Shown here: piece by piece, positions 56,391-64,000 of the stretch | How positions within the stretch are numbered: position 1 is the stretch's first letter | Layout of the letters: each line of letters starts with the position of its first letter | DNA from: JAXMDC01 sp046349035 | Lineage (GTDB): Bacteria > Pseudomonadota > Alphaproteobacteria > Rhizobiales > Kaistiaceae | NCBI GenBank assembly: GCA_046349035.1 | Contig: JAXMDC010000004.1 | Location: 434,001-498,000 of the forward strand | Direction of reading: 5' to 3' | DNA length: 64,000 bases | Position numbers and translations under genes: made by a program | The notes under the pieces: model-generated | Told to the model about the DNA's origin: nothing | Seen by the model: only the letters and a program-made list of their open reading frames with translations | Databases searched by the model: none

Positions 56391-56951
56391 ATGACCACTT
56401 GGATCGTCATTGCAGTTGTCGCGGTCGTCGTCCTCATCCTGATCGCGATCTACAATCGGCTCGTCGGACTGCGTCAGCGGGCCGGTCAGGCTTGGTCCGA
56501 TATTTCCGTGCAGCTCAAGCAGCGCCACGACCTTGTGCCGAACCTCGTCGAGACGGTGAAGGGCTATGCCGGCCATGAACGGGGAACGCTGGAGGCCGTG
56601 GTCCGCGCCCGTAATGCTGCCGTGTCGGCAAGCGGCCCCGACGCACAGGCTGCAGCGGAGAACCAGCTTTCGGGTGCGCTCCGGCAGCTTTTCGCACTGT
56701 CGGAGGCTTACCCCGACCTTAAAGCCAATACCAACTTCCTTCAGCTCCAGTCCGAACTAGCCGATATCGAGAACAAGATCGCCGCCTCGCGCCGGTTCTT
56801 CAACAATTCGGTCTCGGAGTACAATGCCGCCATCGAGCAGTTCCCCGCCGTCCTTATCGCTGGCATGCTCGGCTTCGGTCGGCGGGAGTTCTTCGAACTC
56901 GGCGAGGGCGAGCGGGCCGCGGTTGAAGCCGCACCGCAGGTGAAGTTCTAG
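56391..56951 (+). CDS. lemA: LemA family protein
   Basis: This is a 186-residue protein anchored by one N-terminal membrane segment (TTWIVIAVVAVVVLILIAI) with a helical periplasmic or cytoplasmic coiled-coil domain. NRLVGLRQRAGQAWSDISVQ, LKQRHDLVPNLVETVKGYA and RRFFNNSVSEYNAAIEQFP are signatures of LemA. The function is not settled. LemA is often next to membrane-protease genes, as here, where a PH-domain protein and an M48 peptidase follow. Confidence 0.95.
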   Translation: MTTWIVIAVVAVVVLILIAIYNRLVGLRQRAGQAWSDISVQLKQRHDLVPNLVETVKGYAGHERGTLEAVVRARNAAVSASGPDAQAAAENQLSGALRQLFALSEAYPDLKANTNFLQLQSELADIENKIAASRRFFNNSVSEYNAAIEQFPAVLIAGMLGFGRREFFELGEGERAAVEAAPQVKF

Positions 56952-56961
56952 GGCCGCCCGC

Positions 56962-57420
56962 GTGAGCTACGTCCAGAGCGTCCTGCAGAGTGGCGAGCGT
57001 GTCTTGGCGGTCGGCAGACTGCATTGGATCGTCTACCTGCCGGGAATCCTCCTCGGCCTCCTCGGCGTCCTCCTCCTCATCGCTGGCGGCGGGGCCGGCG
57101 AAATGCGCTACCCGCTTCTGGTGCTGGGCGGCTTGGTCCTCGCTGCCGGGCTCATCGTCTTCATCCGCGAATGGTTCCGGCAGTGGATTACCGAGCTCGC
57201 CGTTACCGACCGTCGAGTCATCCTCAAGACCGGCTTCGTGCGGCGTAGAACCGTCGAGATGAATATGGACAAGGTCGAGACCGTCGATGTCGACCAGTCG
57301 GTATTTGGCCGCGTCTTGGGTTACGGTACCATTCACGTGCGCGGAACCGGCAGCGGGATTGAGCACCTTCATCGCGTCGCCCAGCCCCTGGCGTTGCGGA
57401 GCGCGATTACCGCCAAGTAG
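56962..57420 (+). CDS. Bacterial PH-domain (bPH2/DUF304) membrane protein
   Basis: This is a 152-residue protein with two hydrophobic segments (about 25-44 and 52-69), followed by a bacterial PH-like domain. ELAVTDRRVILKTGFVRRRTVEMNMDKVETVDVDQS is spread over about 76-112, and the end has LGYGTIHVRGTGSG. DUF304 proteins are membrane-associated and of unknown role. The GTG start lies ten bases after lemA, so it is an operon member with lemA and the M48 protease. Confidence 0.88.
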   Translation: MSYVQSVLQSGERVLAVGRLHWIVYLPGILLGLLGVLLLIAGGGAGEMRYPLLVLGGLVLAAGLIVFIREWFRQWITELAVTDRRVILKTGFVRRRTVEMNMDKVETVDVDQSVFGRVLGYGTIHVRGTGSGIEHLHRVAQPLALRSAITAK

Positions 57421-57443
57421 CCGCGACACGGCAAGGATGGCTC

Positions 57444-58712
57444 ATGTTCCCGGCCGTCGGCCTGCAGACCTATATCTGGAACAACCGTCTGAAATCGGCG
57501 CTGCTGCTGGCCGGCTTCCCCGTGTTGCTGCTGATCGTCACCTTCGGCTTCGCAGTCCTGATCTCTGCCTTCGCTAACCCCAGCGTAGCCGACGGCATCC
57601 TGGACGCCGTCGATCTTCTGCCGCGGCTGGTCCCGGTCGCCGTTGCCGGGTCGTTGATTTGGTTCGTCATCGCCTGGTTCGCCAATCAACGCATCGTCGA
57701 CGCGATCACCGGCGCACGGCCGCTTGCCCGGCAGGATGACCCGCGCCTCTACAATCTCCTGGAAAACCTCGCCATCAGTCGCGGACTGCCGATGCCGGCG
57801 CTGCGGGTGATCGAGACCGACCAGCGCAACGCTTTCGCCAGCGGCGTGCGCTCCGGGCGCTACTCCGTCACCGTGACTCGCGGCCTGATCGACGAGCTCG
57901 ACGACCGAGAACTGGCCGCCGTGCTGGGGCACGAACTAACCCACATCCGCAATGGCGATGTGCAGCTGCTGATCGTCTCCGCCGTCTTCGTCGGCGTGAT
58001 CTCGCTGGCCGGCGAGCTTATTTTGAGGGCCCCGCGCCTCATCTTCGTCGACTGGGGAGGGGGTCGCGACTCCCGCCAGCGCTCGAGCGGTCGCGACAAA
58101 GGCGGCGGCGGCTTCGTGCTGGTGCTGATCGCAATTGCCATTTTCGTGATCGCCCGCCTGCTTGCGGTGCTTCTGCAATTTGCGCTCTCCCGCAAGCGCG
58201 AATTCCTCGCCGATGCCGGAGCCGTCGAGCTAACCAAAGACGCCGATGCGATGATCCTTGCACTCCGCAAGATCGAGGGCCGTGCCGAGATCAAAGCGCC
58301 AAGCCAGATCCGCGAGATGTTCCTCGAGAACGCCCACGGCGGCGGCGCCGCGCGCCTGTTCTTCACTCACCCGACGATCGACGCCCGTGTCGCTGCATTG
58401 GTCCGCTATTCCGGCGGACACGATCCCGGGCGCCTCGATAATGCTCCGCCGCCCGCCTCGCCCGCCATCGAAGCCGGAGCGAAAAGCTCCGACGACCGAC
58501 CGGAGTCCGGGCCATGGGCCGCGAACTCCGGCCCCGAACAGTCCGCGGCAACGGAAACGGCCAGCGTTGCGCCGCTCGCCGCAAGCGCCGCATCGGTCAG
58601 CGAAACCGCGCCCGGCCCCTGGTCGGACGCAGCGTCCCCGCCGAACGGCGACACTTCAAGCACCCCGTCATCCGACCCAACCCCCTCCGGGGCGAGCTCG
58701 TCAGGCGACTAA
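57444..58712 (+). CDS. M48 family metallopeptidase (HtpX-like)
   Basis: This is a 422-residue membrane metalloprotease with two N-terminal and two further membrane segments. The zinc motif is VLGHELTHIRNGD (HExxH about 156-160), with the third ligand Glu in FALSRKREFLADAGAVEL (about 255). This resembles HtpX, which degrades misfolded membrane proteins. The last 90 residues are a Pro/Ala/Ser-rich tail, predicted disordered, which HtpX of E. coli lacks. It closes the lemA operon and is convergent with pyrC. Confidence 0.9.
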   Translation: MFPAVGLQTYIWNNRLKSALLLAGFPVLLLIVTFGFAVLISAFANPSVADGILDAVDLLPRLVPVAVAGSLIWFVIAWFANQRIVDAITGARPLARQDDPRLYNLLENLAISRGLPMPALRVIETDQRNAFASGVRSGRYSVTVTRGLIDELDDRELAAVLGHELTHIRNGDVQLLIVSAVFVGVISLAGELILRAPRLIFVDWGGGRDSRQRSSGRDKGGGGFVLVLIAIAIFVIARLLAVLLQFALSRKREFLADAGAVELTKDADAMILALRKIEGRAEIKAPSQIREMFLENAHGGGAARLFFTHPTIDARVAALVRYSGGHDPGRLDNAPPPASPAIEAGAKSSDDRPESGPWAANSGPEQSAATETASVAPLAASAASVSETAPGPWSDAASPPNGDTSSTPSSDPTPSGASSSGD

Positions 58713-58720
58713 TTCGTCCG

Positions 58721-59755
58721 TCAGCCGACAACCCGCCACGCCAGCGGCGCATCTGGCCAGTAGGGCTGCACCTCAACACCCGGCTCGACCACCAGCGTCG
58801 CGGCCGGCTCCGGGGTCGCCTTCTCCAATGCCAGGGTACCGCGGTTCAAAGGCAGGTCGTAGAAGCGGGCACCGTTCTCCGAAACGAACGGCTCGAAGTG
58901 CTCGAGCGCCCCCTCCTCTTCGAAGACCTGCGCGACGATGCCAAGCGCCGCCGATGCATTGAATATACCCGCGCTGCAGCGCGCCGATTGCTTTGCGGCG
59001 ACCGGATGCGGCGCCGAGTCGGTGCCGAGAAAGAGCCGCCGATGCCCGGAGGCGACGGCCTTGCGCAGCACCGCCTTGTGCTTCTCGCGCTTCAGGATTG
59101 GCAGGCAATAGAGGTGCGGACGCAGACCGCCCCTGAAGAGATCGTTGCGGCTAAGGCTGAGATGGTGCGGCGTGAGCGTCGCTCCCAATCGCTCGGGCCC
59201 GCCGACGACGAACGATGCGGCCTCGGCGGTGGTGATGTGTTCCATCACCACCCGCAGGCTCGGATGATCGGCGAGCAGCGGGGCGAGTACCCGCTCGATG
59301 AATATCTTCTCGCGATCGAAAATATCGACCTCGGGATCGGTTACCTCGCCGTGGACGAGAAGCGGCATGCCAATCCGCTCCATCCGCTCCAGAACCGGCC
59401 GCACCCGGTGGACGTCGCGAACGCCGGCTTCCGAATTGACCGTCGCGCCTGCCGGGTAGAGCTTCACGGCTGCGGCGATGCCGTCGCCGAAGGCGCGCGC
59501 CACGTCGTCGGGGCGCGTTGCCTCGGTTAGATAAAGCGTCATGAGCGGCGTGAAATCGGATGGCGCCGCTGCCCTCACCCGCTCCCGATAGGCGCCGGCC
59601 TGTGCTGCCGTCACCACCGGCGGAACGAGGTTGGGCATGACGATGGCGCGCGCGAAATGCGCTGCCGTCAAAGGCACCACAGCTTTCAACATCGCACCGT
59701 CGCGAAAATGGGCGTGCCAATCGTCGGGCCGGCGTATGACGAGACGGTCGCTCAC
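58721..59755 (-). CDS. pyrC: Dihydroorotase, class II (PyrC)
   Basis: This is a 344-residue enzyme that cyclises carbamoylaspartate in pyrimidine synthesis. The zinc-binding motif DDWHAHFRDG (about 11-20), AVKLYPAGATVNSE (carbamylated Lys, about 98-111), LLVHGEVTD, MEHITT and LGTDSAPH (catalytic Asp, about 248) are all present. Length and motifs are of the E. coli PyrC type. The GTG at 59755 follows the lytic transglycosylase stop by three bases, suggesting one transcript. Confidence 0.96.
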   Translation of the reverse strand: MSDRLVIRRPDDWHAHFRDGAMLKAVVPLTAAHFARAIVMPNLVPPVVTAAQAGAYRERVRAAAPSDFTPLMTLYLTEATRPDDVARAFGDGIAAAVKLYPAGATVNSEAGVRDVHRVRPVLERMERIGMPLLVHGEVTDPEVDIFDREKIFIERVLAPLLADHPSLRVVMEHITTAEAASFVVGGPERLGATLTPHHLSLSRNDLFRGGLRPHLYCLPILKREKHKAVLRKAVASGHRRLFLGTDSAPHPVAAKQSARCSAGIFNASAALGIVAQVFEEEGALEHFEPFVSENGARFYDLPLNRGTLALEKATPEPAATLVVEPGVEVQPYWPDAPLAWRVVG

Positions 59756-59758
59756 CGA

Positions 59759-60979
59759 TCAGCCAGCCCGCATCCGCGCCAGCAATTCGGGCGTCGGGTA
59801 GGAGTCGGCCGGAAGACCAAGCTTCAGTTGCACTTGCTTGACCGCTGCGCGAGTCCCAAGGCCAATCTTACCGTCAATCGGCCCGACATCGAATCCGCGC
59901 CGCGTCAGCTGGCGCTGCAGTTCCATCGCCTGCTCGGCAGTCAGGCCAGCGGCCGGCACCGATCCTCGGTTCACCGCCGGTGCGCCGGCAAGTCGTGTTG
60001 CGAAGTAGGCGAGAGTCGTCGAGTAGACCAGCGAGCTGTTCCACTTCTGGAAGACCTCGTAGTTGCCATAGGCAAGGAAGGCGGGCCCAAGCCTCCCCAT
60101 CGGCAAGATCAGCGAGGTCTGCGTGGCGTCGGCAGGCAGCCGGTTGCCGTTGGCGAGCGTCACTCCGGCCGCAGCCCAATAGGAGCGCGGGTGGCGGATC
60201 GCCACGTCGGCTTCCTCCCAGGCCATCTTTGCCGGGACTCTCACCTCCTCCAGCCAGGGTTCGCCCCGCTTCCAGCCGAGGCCCACCAGGTAGTTGGCGG
60301 CCGACGCCAGCGCGTCCGCCGAACTCCTAAGCAGATTGCGCTTGCCGTCGCCGTCGAAATCGATGGCGCTGCGCATGTATTCGGTCGGCATGAATTGCGT
60401 TTGCCCGAGCTCGCCGGCCCAGGAGCCCAGCATATCGGCCGGCCGCAAGTCGCCGCGCTCGACGATCCGCACCGCCGCCATCAGTTCCTCGCTGAACATC
60501 TCCGTTCGCCGGCAGTCATAAGCGAGCGTCGCCAGGGAGCGAATGCTGGAGAGCTTCCCCATGTTGACGCCGAAGTCGCTCTCCAGGCCCCACATGGCGA
60601 CAAGCACCGCGCCTGGCACGCCGAAGCGAGCTTCGATGTCACGGAAGAGCCCGGCCTGGCCGGCGAGTTTCGCGGCGCCGGTGGTAAGACGCGATTTTGG
60701 GACGACTTTGTCGGAAAACTCCAGGAACGTATCGGCGAAGATCCCTTGGCGATGGTCGCGGTCGATGATCCCCCGATCGAAGGTCACTCCGTCCAGGGCC
60801 GCGCTCACTGCGGTTCGCGAAATCCCCGATGCCACCGCATTTTGCCGAAAAGCCGCGAGCCATTGCTCGAACGAAGCGCCATCGTGACACTCCGGTCCTG
60901 CCCAGGCGGTCTCCCCGCCGAGGGCGACGATGAGCCCAACGAGAAGGGCGCGGCCAATTGCGATGGCTCTTGTTGTCAT
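59759..60979 (-). CDS. MltB-type lytic murein transglycosylase with peptidoglycan-binding domain
   Basis: This is a 406-residue protein with a signal peptide (MTTRAIAIGRALLVGLIVAL, ending TAWA). The SLT catalytic domain has the Glu in MWGLESDFG (about 133), and AGELGQTQFMPTEYM (about 180) and the following DFDGDGKRNL match MltB. The C-terminal 65 residues (LQRQLTRRGFDVGPIDGK) are a PG_binding_1 domain. It cuts glycan strands between MurNAc and GlcNAc with anhydro ends. The ATG at 60979 gives a clean signal peptide. Confidence 0.93.
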   Translation of the reverse strand: MTTRAIAIGRALLVGLIVALGGETAWAGPECHDGASFEQWLAAFRQNAVASGISRTAVSAALDGVTFDRGIIDRDHRQGIFADTFLEFSDKVVPKSRLTTGAAKLAGQAGLFRDIEARFGVPGAVLVAMWGLESDFGVNMGKLSSIRSLATLAYDCRRTEMFSEELMAAVRIVERGDLRPADMLGSWAGELGQTQFMPTEYMRSAIDFDGDGKRNLLRSSADALASAANYLVGLGWKRGEPWLEEVRVPAKMAWEEADVAIRHPRSYWAAAGVTLANGNRLPADATQTSLILPMGRLGPAFLAYGNYEVFQKWNSSLVYSTTLAYFATRLAGAPAVNRGSVPAAGLTAEQAMELQRQLTRRGFDVGPIDGKIGLGTRAAVKQVQLKLGLPADSYPTPELLARMRAG

Positions 60980-61046
60980 GACGCCAAGCTTGGCGATGAC
61001 GGATCGTCCGTCAAGAGCAGGAGAGCCCACTCGGCCCGCTGCGGCG

Positions 61047-61080
61047 AAAAACAAAAGGGGCGCGGCTCGTGCCGCGCCCC
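61047..61080 (-). terminator. Rho-independent terminator after the lectin-fold gene
   Basis: On the minus strand GGGGCGCGGC-ACGA-GCCGCGCCCC is a perfect 10-bp stem (plus-strand 61057-61080), followed by TTTTGTTTTTC. It ends the transcript from the lectin-fold gene 24 bases after its stop. Confidence 0.93.
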
Positions 61081-61103
61081 CGAAGCGTTGTTTCCCTGCC
61101 AGA

Positions 61104-61841
61104 TCAGTTCGCAGCGAAGCAATAGATCTTGCCCGCGCCGCCGGTGCGAACCAGTCCCGGCGCGTCGCAACCGGCGCTGCGATGCGCCATGTTCCACGAC
61201 GTATTGCCGCCACCCAGGCGATCGGTGTGTCCGAGCATCGCGCCGGCATTCGGGCCCACTTCAGCACTCGTCCAGTTGTTGCAGGTCATGTCCTGGCCCG
61301 GCGGGAAGGCACGGCCATAGGAATCCGACCCGGTCAGGATGTCGTGCTGGTTGGGCGTATCGCCGACGCCGTTGATCTGCTTGCCGTTCTCGTCGACCGA
61401 GCCGAGCTTGTTGATGTAGTTACGGTCGCGGTCGAGATCGCCGTGCAGATCGGCAACGTTGGCGGCAATGCGCGCCTGCGGCGTGGCGGCATTGAACCAC
61501 GGGCCGTTGCCGATGCGATCGCGGGCATTGACGGCCGGCTGCGCCGGCGTGTTGCCCTGCGCCGCGACGGCTTGCGTCGACAGATACGCGCGCCAGGTGC
61601 GCCCGCCGGCGCCGGCGGCGGTCGCCAGATCCTGGCAGATCTTGTCCGCACCGGCGAGGCCGCCGAGGTTGCCCGAGCCGGGAACCGTCGACGCCACGAA
61701 GAAGCCGAGCGGCTGGCGCGGCGGCGGCGTTGCCGGCGCGGCGGGAGCCGGTGCCGGCGGGGTCTGCGCCGAGACGATCCCGGCGATCGCCGAAACGGCC
61801 ACGGCGGCCACCGCAGCCAGAGCATACTTCTTGTTGAACAT
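61104..61841 (-). CDS. Exported lectin-fold-like protein (DUF1554/endostatin-like)
   Basis: This is a 245-residue exported protein with a signal peptide (MFNKKYALAAVAAVAVSAIAG, ending VSA-Q), a Pro/Ala-rich linker (about 26-44), and a domain with FFVASTVPGSGNLGGLAGAD, CQDLATAAGAGGRTWRAYLS and a C-terminal segment with NNWTSAEVG and CFAAN. This layout (four Cys, Trp-rich) resembles C-type-lectin-fold proteins of the DUF1554/collagenase NC10 type. The call is by pattern only. GGAGG lies seven bases before the ATG, a strong ribosome binding site. It lies 124 bases downstream of the FGE-fold gene on the same strand. Confidence 0.72.
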   Translation of the reverse strand: MFNKKYALAAVAAVAVSAIAGIVSAQTPPAPAPAAPATPPPRQPLGFFVASTVPGSGNLGGLAGADKICQDLATAAGAGGRTWRAYLSTQAVAAQGNTPAQPAVNARDRIGNGPWFNAATPQARIAANVADLHGDLDRDRNYINKLGSVDENGKQINGVGDTPNQHDILTGSDSYGRAFPPGQDMTCNNWTSAEVGPNAGAMLGHTDRLGGGNTSWNMAHRSAGCDAPGLVRTGGAGKIYCFAAN

Positions 61842-61965
61842 TACAATTCCTCCCTCAGGTTCTTCTTTCCGCCCTGTTGTCGACCGTCGGCGAGCCGGGG
61901 TCTCCCTCGACCTTATGCAAGAAACACTGGAAAGGGAGCAAGTGCATGGGACCGCACCGATGGCT

Positions 61966-62943
61966 TCACGGCCGTGGCTGGACCGGGAAAAGCCACCGCG
62001 CGACCCTGAAACCAAGCACGGAATACCGGTCTCCTGGGACCACTTCCTGCCGTTTTGCCGATCTGAGGCCATCGAGGTCGCTGACCCAGGAGCCGCCGCG
62101 AACAACCTTTCCACCAAGGCACCCCTCGAAATTCCAAGGGATAGCGGTTGACGGAGCACCGGCGTAGGTCGCGTGGAAGCAGTCCTCCACCCACTCGGCG
62201 GCGTTACCGGCCATGTCATACAGACCAAGGGGATTGGCGGGAAAGCTGCCGACCGGCGCAGTTGCGGAAAAGCTGTCCCGGCAGTTCGGCGGCGCCGCCC
62301 CACTATCCACCGGCGCGGCATTCGCGGCGGCACATGCCCCGCCCCTCTCGTCGAACGGCCACGACGACACCGACCCCGCACGCGCCGCGTATTCCCACTC
62401 CGCCTCGCTCAAGAGACGGTAAGGCTGCCCGCTTCTGCGCGACAGCCAGGCGACATAGGCCTTTGCGTCGTACCAGGAAACACAAACGGCGGGATGGTCC
62501 GCTGTCTGGTCCACGCCCGGGTCCGCAAAGGAGGCACCGGCTTTGTCGTCCCACTCGCCGTCGCTGCGACGCACCCAGCACCAGTCCGGTCGATAGTCGC
62601 GGTCCTCGGCGGCGTAGGCGGCGAACTCGCCGCGCGTAACCTCGAACGCTCCAACCGCGATGGCCGCCGCAATCGCTACCGGATGCGCCGGCGTCTCCTG
62701 CGGGTCGACGTTGGCACCGGCCGAACCCATGGTGAACCGGCCGGCGGGAATGACGACCATCTTTGGGCAGCCCTCGCAGTCGACGAAGGTCCTGCCTGCA
62801 ACGAGGCAGGTGGACTCGGCCTGCGGTCCAATCCGTGTCTCAACCCCCGCGCAGCTGCCGTCGGCCGCGCGCTGGCCGCTGGCCGCCATCAGCGCCGCGG
62901 CGCCAGCCAACGCCGCTAGGACGAACAGAACCCGCCTTGTCAT
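61966..62943 (-). CDS. FGE-sulfatase-fold (SUMF1-like) protein without catalytic cysteines
   Basis: This is a 325-residue exported protein (signal-peptide-like MTRRVLFVLAALAGAAALMAA). The SUMF1 fold is clear: MVVIPAGRFTMGS (about 62-74), HPVAIAAAIAVGAFEVTRGEF, HPAVCVSWYDAKAYVAWLS, RLLSEAEWEYAARAG, GLYDMAGNAAEWVEDC, KVVRGGSWVSDLDGLRS and LGFRVAR. Genuine formylglycine-generating enzymes have two Cys in the GGSxxCxxxxC region, but GGSWVSDLDGLRSAKR has none. It is therefore a non-oxidase member, as in many bacterial paralogs used for other reactions or binding. No sulfatase gene is nearby. Confidence 0.88.
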   Translation of the reverse strand: MTRRVLFVLAALAGAAALMAASGQRAADGSCAGVETRIGPQAESTCLVAGRTFVDCEGCPKMVVIPAGRFTMGSAGANVDPQETPAHPVAIAAAIAVGAFEVTRGEFAAYAAEDRDYRPDWCWVRRSDGEWDDKAGASFADPGVDQTADHPAVCVSWYDAKAYVAWLSRRSGQPYRLLSEAEWEYAARAGSVSSWPFDERGGACAAANAAPVDSGAAPPNCRDSFSATAPVGSFPANPLGLYDMAGNAAEWVEDCFHATYAGAPSTAIPWNFEGCLGGKVVRGGSWVSDLDGLRSAKRQEVVPGDRYSVLGFRVARWLFPVQPRP

Positions 62944-63131
62944 GCGCCCTAAGTTGCCATGGGCCGGACGGCCGGTTCAAACGCCACAACTGCCGATCGG
63001 GCGGCGCCCATTCGCCACGCGCAGCCTGTGTGCGCACGGCAACGCCTGCGTGAGGAGGCGCCCTCCCCAGCGGTCAGCGTGAACGAGCTTATCTGGGTAC
63101 GATGGCCCGATTGGGTCATGACAGGGGCAAT

Positions 63132-63207
63132 TGGTGGAGCCGAGGGGATTTGAACCCCTGACCTCTGCGGTGCGATCGCAGCGCTCTCCCAGCTGAGCTA
63201 CGGCCCC
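63132..63207 (-). tRNA. tRNA-Ala (anticodon CGC)
   Basis: This is a complete 76-base cloverleaf read from the minus strand. The acceptor stem GGGGCCG pairs with CGGCTCC and contains the alanine identity pair G3-U70. The D arm is GCTC...GAGC, the anticodon stem CTGCG/CGCAG with loop ATCGCAC (anticodon CGC, reading GCG) and the T arm AGGGG-TTCGAAT-CCCCT. The 3' CCA is encoded in the DNA. Confidence 0.95.
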
Positions 63208-63273
63208 ACGCCGTCAAGTTGCCGCCGGCCAGCTGTGAAGTGGCCTGCCGCGCCCCGGCGTCTGGAGGCTGGC

Positions 63274-63302
63274 ATTTAGTTTGGCCGGGAAAAGCCTGTC
63301 AA
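63274..63302 (-). promoter_or_regulatory. Candidate promoter for tRNA-Ala
   Basis: On the minus strand TTGACA (63302-63297) is followed after 17 bases by CTAAAT (63279-63274), a weak -10. It lies about 67 bases upstream of the mature tRNA 5' end. Confidence 0.5.
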
Positions 63303-63426
63303 GGACGGCACGAACGCCTCAGCCGACGGCGGCGTCAGTTGCGGCCGCACCGAGGCGACGCTACATGGTGATCGCCTTGGTCGCGCGGTTCCCGCCGCGG
63401 CGCAAAGCGCGGGGGCATCGAGGAAC

Positions 63427-63717
63427 ATGCGAGCCGTACTCTCCGTCGTATTGCTGGCCCTCGACGCCTACTGGTGGGTGGTGATCGCCTCGGCGGTGTT
63501 CAGCTGGCTCTACGCCTTCGGCGTCGTCAATGAGCGGAATGACGTCGTGCGGATCATCGGCAAGTTCCTCTACGACGCCACCGAGCCGCTCTTGCGGCCG
63601 CTTCGTCGCATATTGCCCAATCTCGGCTCGATCGATATCTCGCCGATCGTCCTCCTCCTCGGCATCCTCCTGATCCAGCAGATCATTATCCGCTACGTCT
63701 ACCCCTTCGTTTTCTGA
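63427..63717 (+). CDS. YggT family membrane protein
   Basis: This is a 96-residue inner-membrane protein with two hydrophobic segments (about 5-30 and 72-94). AVFSWLYAFGVVNERND, LYDATEPLLRPLRRILP and DISPIVLLLGILLIQQI are the family signatures. YggT relatives are linked to osmotic shock tolerance and, in Gram-positives, to septum formation. The gene is followed after three bases by a DUF167 gene, the usual YggT-YggU pairing. The ATG at 63427 fits the family. Confidence 0.92.
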   Translation: MRAVLSVVLLALDAYWWVVIASAVFSWLYAFGVVNERNDVVRIIGKFLYDATEPLLRPLRRILPNLGSIDISPIVLLLGILLIQQIIIRYVYPFVF

Positions 63718-63720
63718 TCG

Positions 63721-64000
63721 GTGCCGTCGTTCTACGACGAGCGGCCGGATGGCGTTTCCCTGACCGTCTGGGTGACGCCGAAGGCAAGGCAGAATGCGGT
63801 CGATGGAGTGCGGGATATCGGCGAAGGCCGCACCGCGTTGGTCGTCAAGGTCACCGCAGCACCGGAGAAGGGCAGCGCCAACGAAGCAGTCGAGCAGCTT
63901 GTCGCCGATCTCCTCGGCATCGCGCCGCGAGCCGTCCGCGTAACCTCGGGTCACACCGCACGCCTGAAGCGGCTCAGCATCACCGGTGAACGGACCGCGC
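63721..64000 (+). CDS. DUF167 (UPF0235, YggU) family protein, 3' end outside window
   Basis: This is the first 93 codons of a small protein of the YggU/DUF167 family, which is usually about 95-105 residues. The start GTG at 63721 lies three bases after YggT. SLTVWVTPKARQNAVDGV, VKVTAAPEKGSANEAVEQLVADLL and VRVTSGHTARLKRLSITG cover almost the whole family pattern. Function is unknown. Only the last few residues seem to be missing. Confidence 0.88.
   Translation, partial: MPSFYDERPDGVSLTVWVTPKARQNAVDGVRDIGEGRTALVVKVTAAPEKGSANEAVEQLVADLLGIAPRAVRVTSGHTARLKRLSITGERTA

Noticed and set aside
61966..62943. Formylglycine-generating enzyme with sulfatase partner
   Set aside because: The two catalytic cysteines are absent from the GGSW region and no sulfatase is in the neighbourhood.
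1..64000. CRISPR arrays, insertion sequences, prophage or integrative element boundaries
   Set aside because: No regularly spaced repeats, transposase, integrase or phage structural gene was found, and gene order is that of a normal chromosome throughout.

Overview
This 64 kb window is a gene-dense, high-GC bacterial chromosome segment with about 67 protein genes and one tRNA. It has no insertion sequence, prophage, CRISPR array or replication origin that I can see. Gene content and order point to an alphaproteobacterium, most likely in or near the Rhodospirillales. The evidence is the order rplU-rpmA-GNAT-obgE-proB, the alphaproteobacterial families DUF2794, DUF1178 and IalB, an imuA-imuB-dnaE2 cassette under a GAAC-N7-GAAC LexA site, the ccmABCDG set next to yciB-ftsY-mtaB, and aapMP. 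Species level cannot be resolved from sequence reading alone.

Layout, left half. 1-1.2 kb: the end of an amino-acid ABC importer (aapM partial, aapP). 1.2-5.8 kb: an operon behind a near-perfect Zur-type palindrome, holding znuC, znuB, a LolD/FtsX-like ABC pair, a small exported protein and a DUF3299 protein. 5.8-7.9 kb: a leftward cluster of DUF1178, carbon-nitrogen hydrolase and comF. 8-13.4 kb: a methyltransferase (rightward), then a leftward run of a small membrane protein, Nudix hydrolase, proB, obgE, a GNAT protein, rpmA and rplU behind a strong promoter. 13.5-20.1 kb: sodC (with an altered copper site), leuB, mntH with a Fur/Mur-like site, two tandem paralogous exported proteins, asd and metK. 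20.1-23.4 kb: acyltransferase-like, methyltransferase and SDR genes, with a divergent SDR that seems to start at CTG. 23.5-26.8 kb: an exported caspase-like peptidase followed by an exported S1 serine protease.

Layout, right half. 26.8-32.5 kb: the SOS mutasome (dnaE2, imuB, imuA). 32.5-38.5 kb: purH, heparinase II/III-like, IalB, DUF1232, thpR and a tesA-type esterase, all leftward. 38.5-43.7 kb: a YbbA/YbbP-type exporter, a BI-1 protein with a perfect terminator, a GNAT enzyme and DUF2794. 43.7-44.1 kb: a 414 bp gap with inverted repeats and an orphan intrinsic terminator, possibly a small RNA gene. 44.1-52.8 kb: htpG, DUF1223, acnA and ccmABCDG. 52.8-61 kb: yciB, a GNAT protein, ftsY, mtaB, lemA, a PH-domain protein, an M48 protease, pyrC and a lytic transglycosylase. 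61-64 kb: a lectin-fold exported protein, an FGE-fold protein without the catalytic cysteines, tRNA-Ala(CGC), YggT and a partial DUF167 protein.

Most of the window is housekeeping: amino acid, purine and pyrimidine synthesis, ribosome assembly, haem delivery for cytochrome c, protein targeting and cell-wall turnover. The accessory points worth attention are the composite zinc operon, the exported caspase/S1 protease pair, the copper-ligand-deficient SodC, the tandem cysteine-rich exported paralogs and the possible sRNA upstream of htpG.
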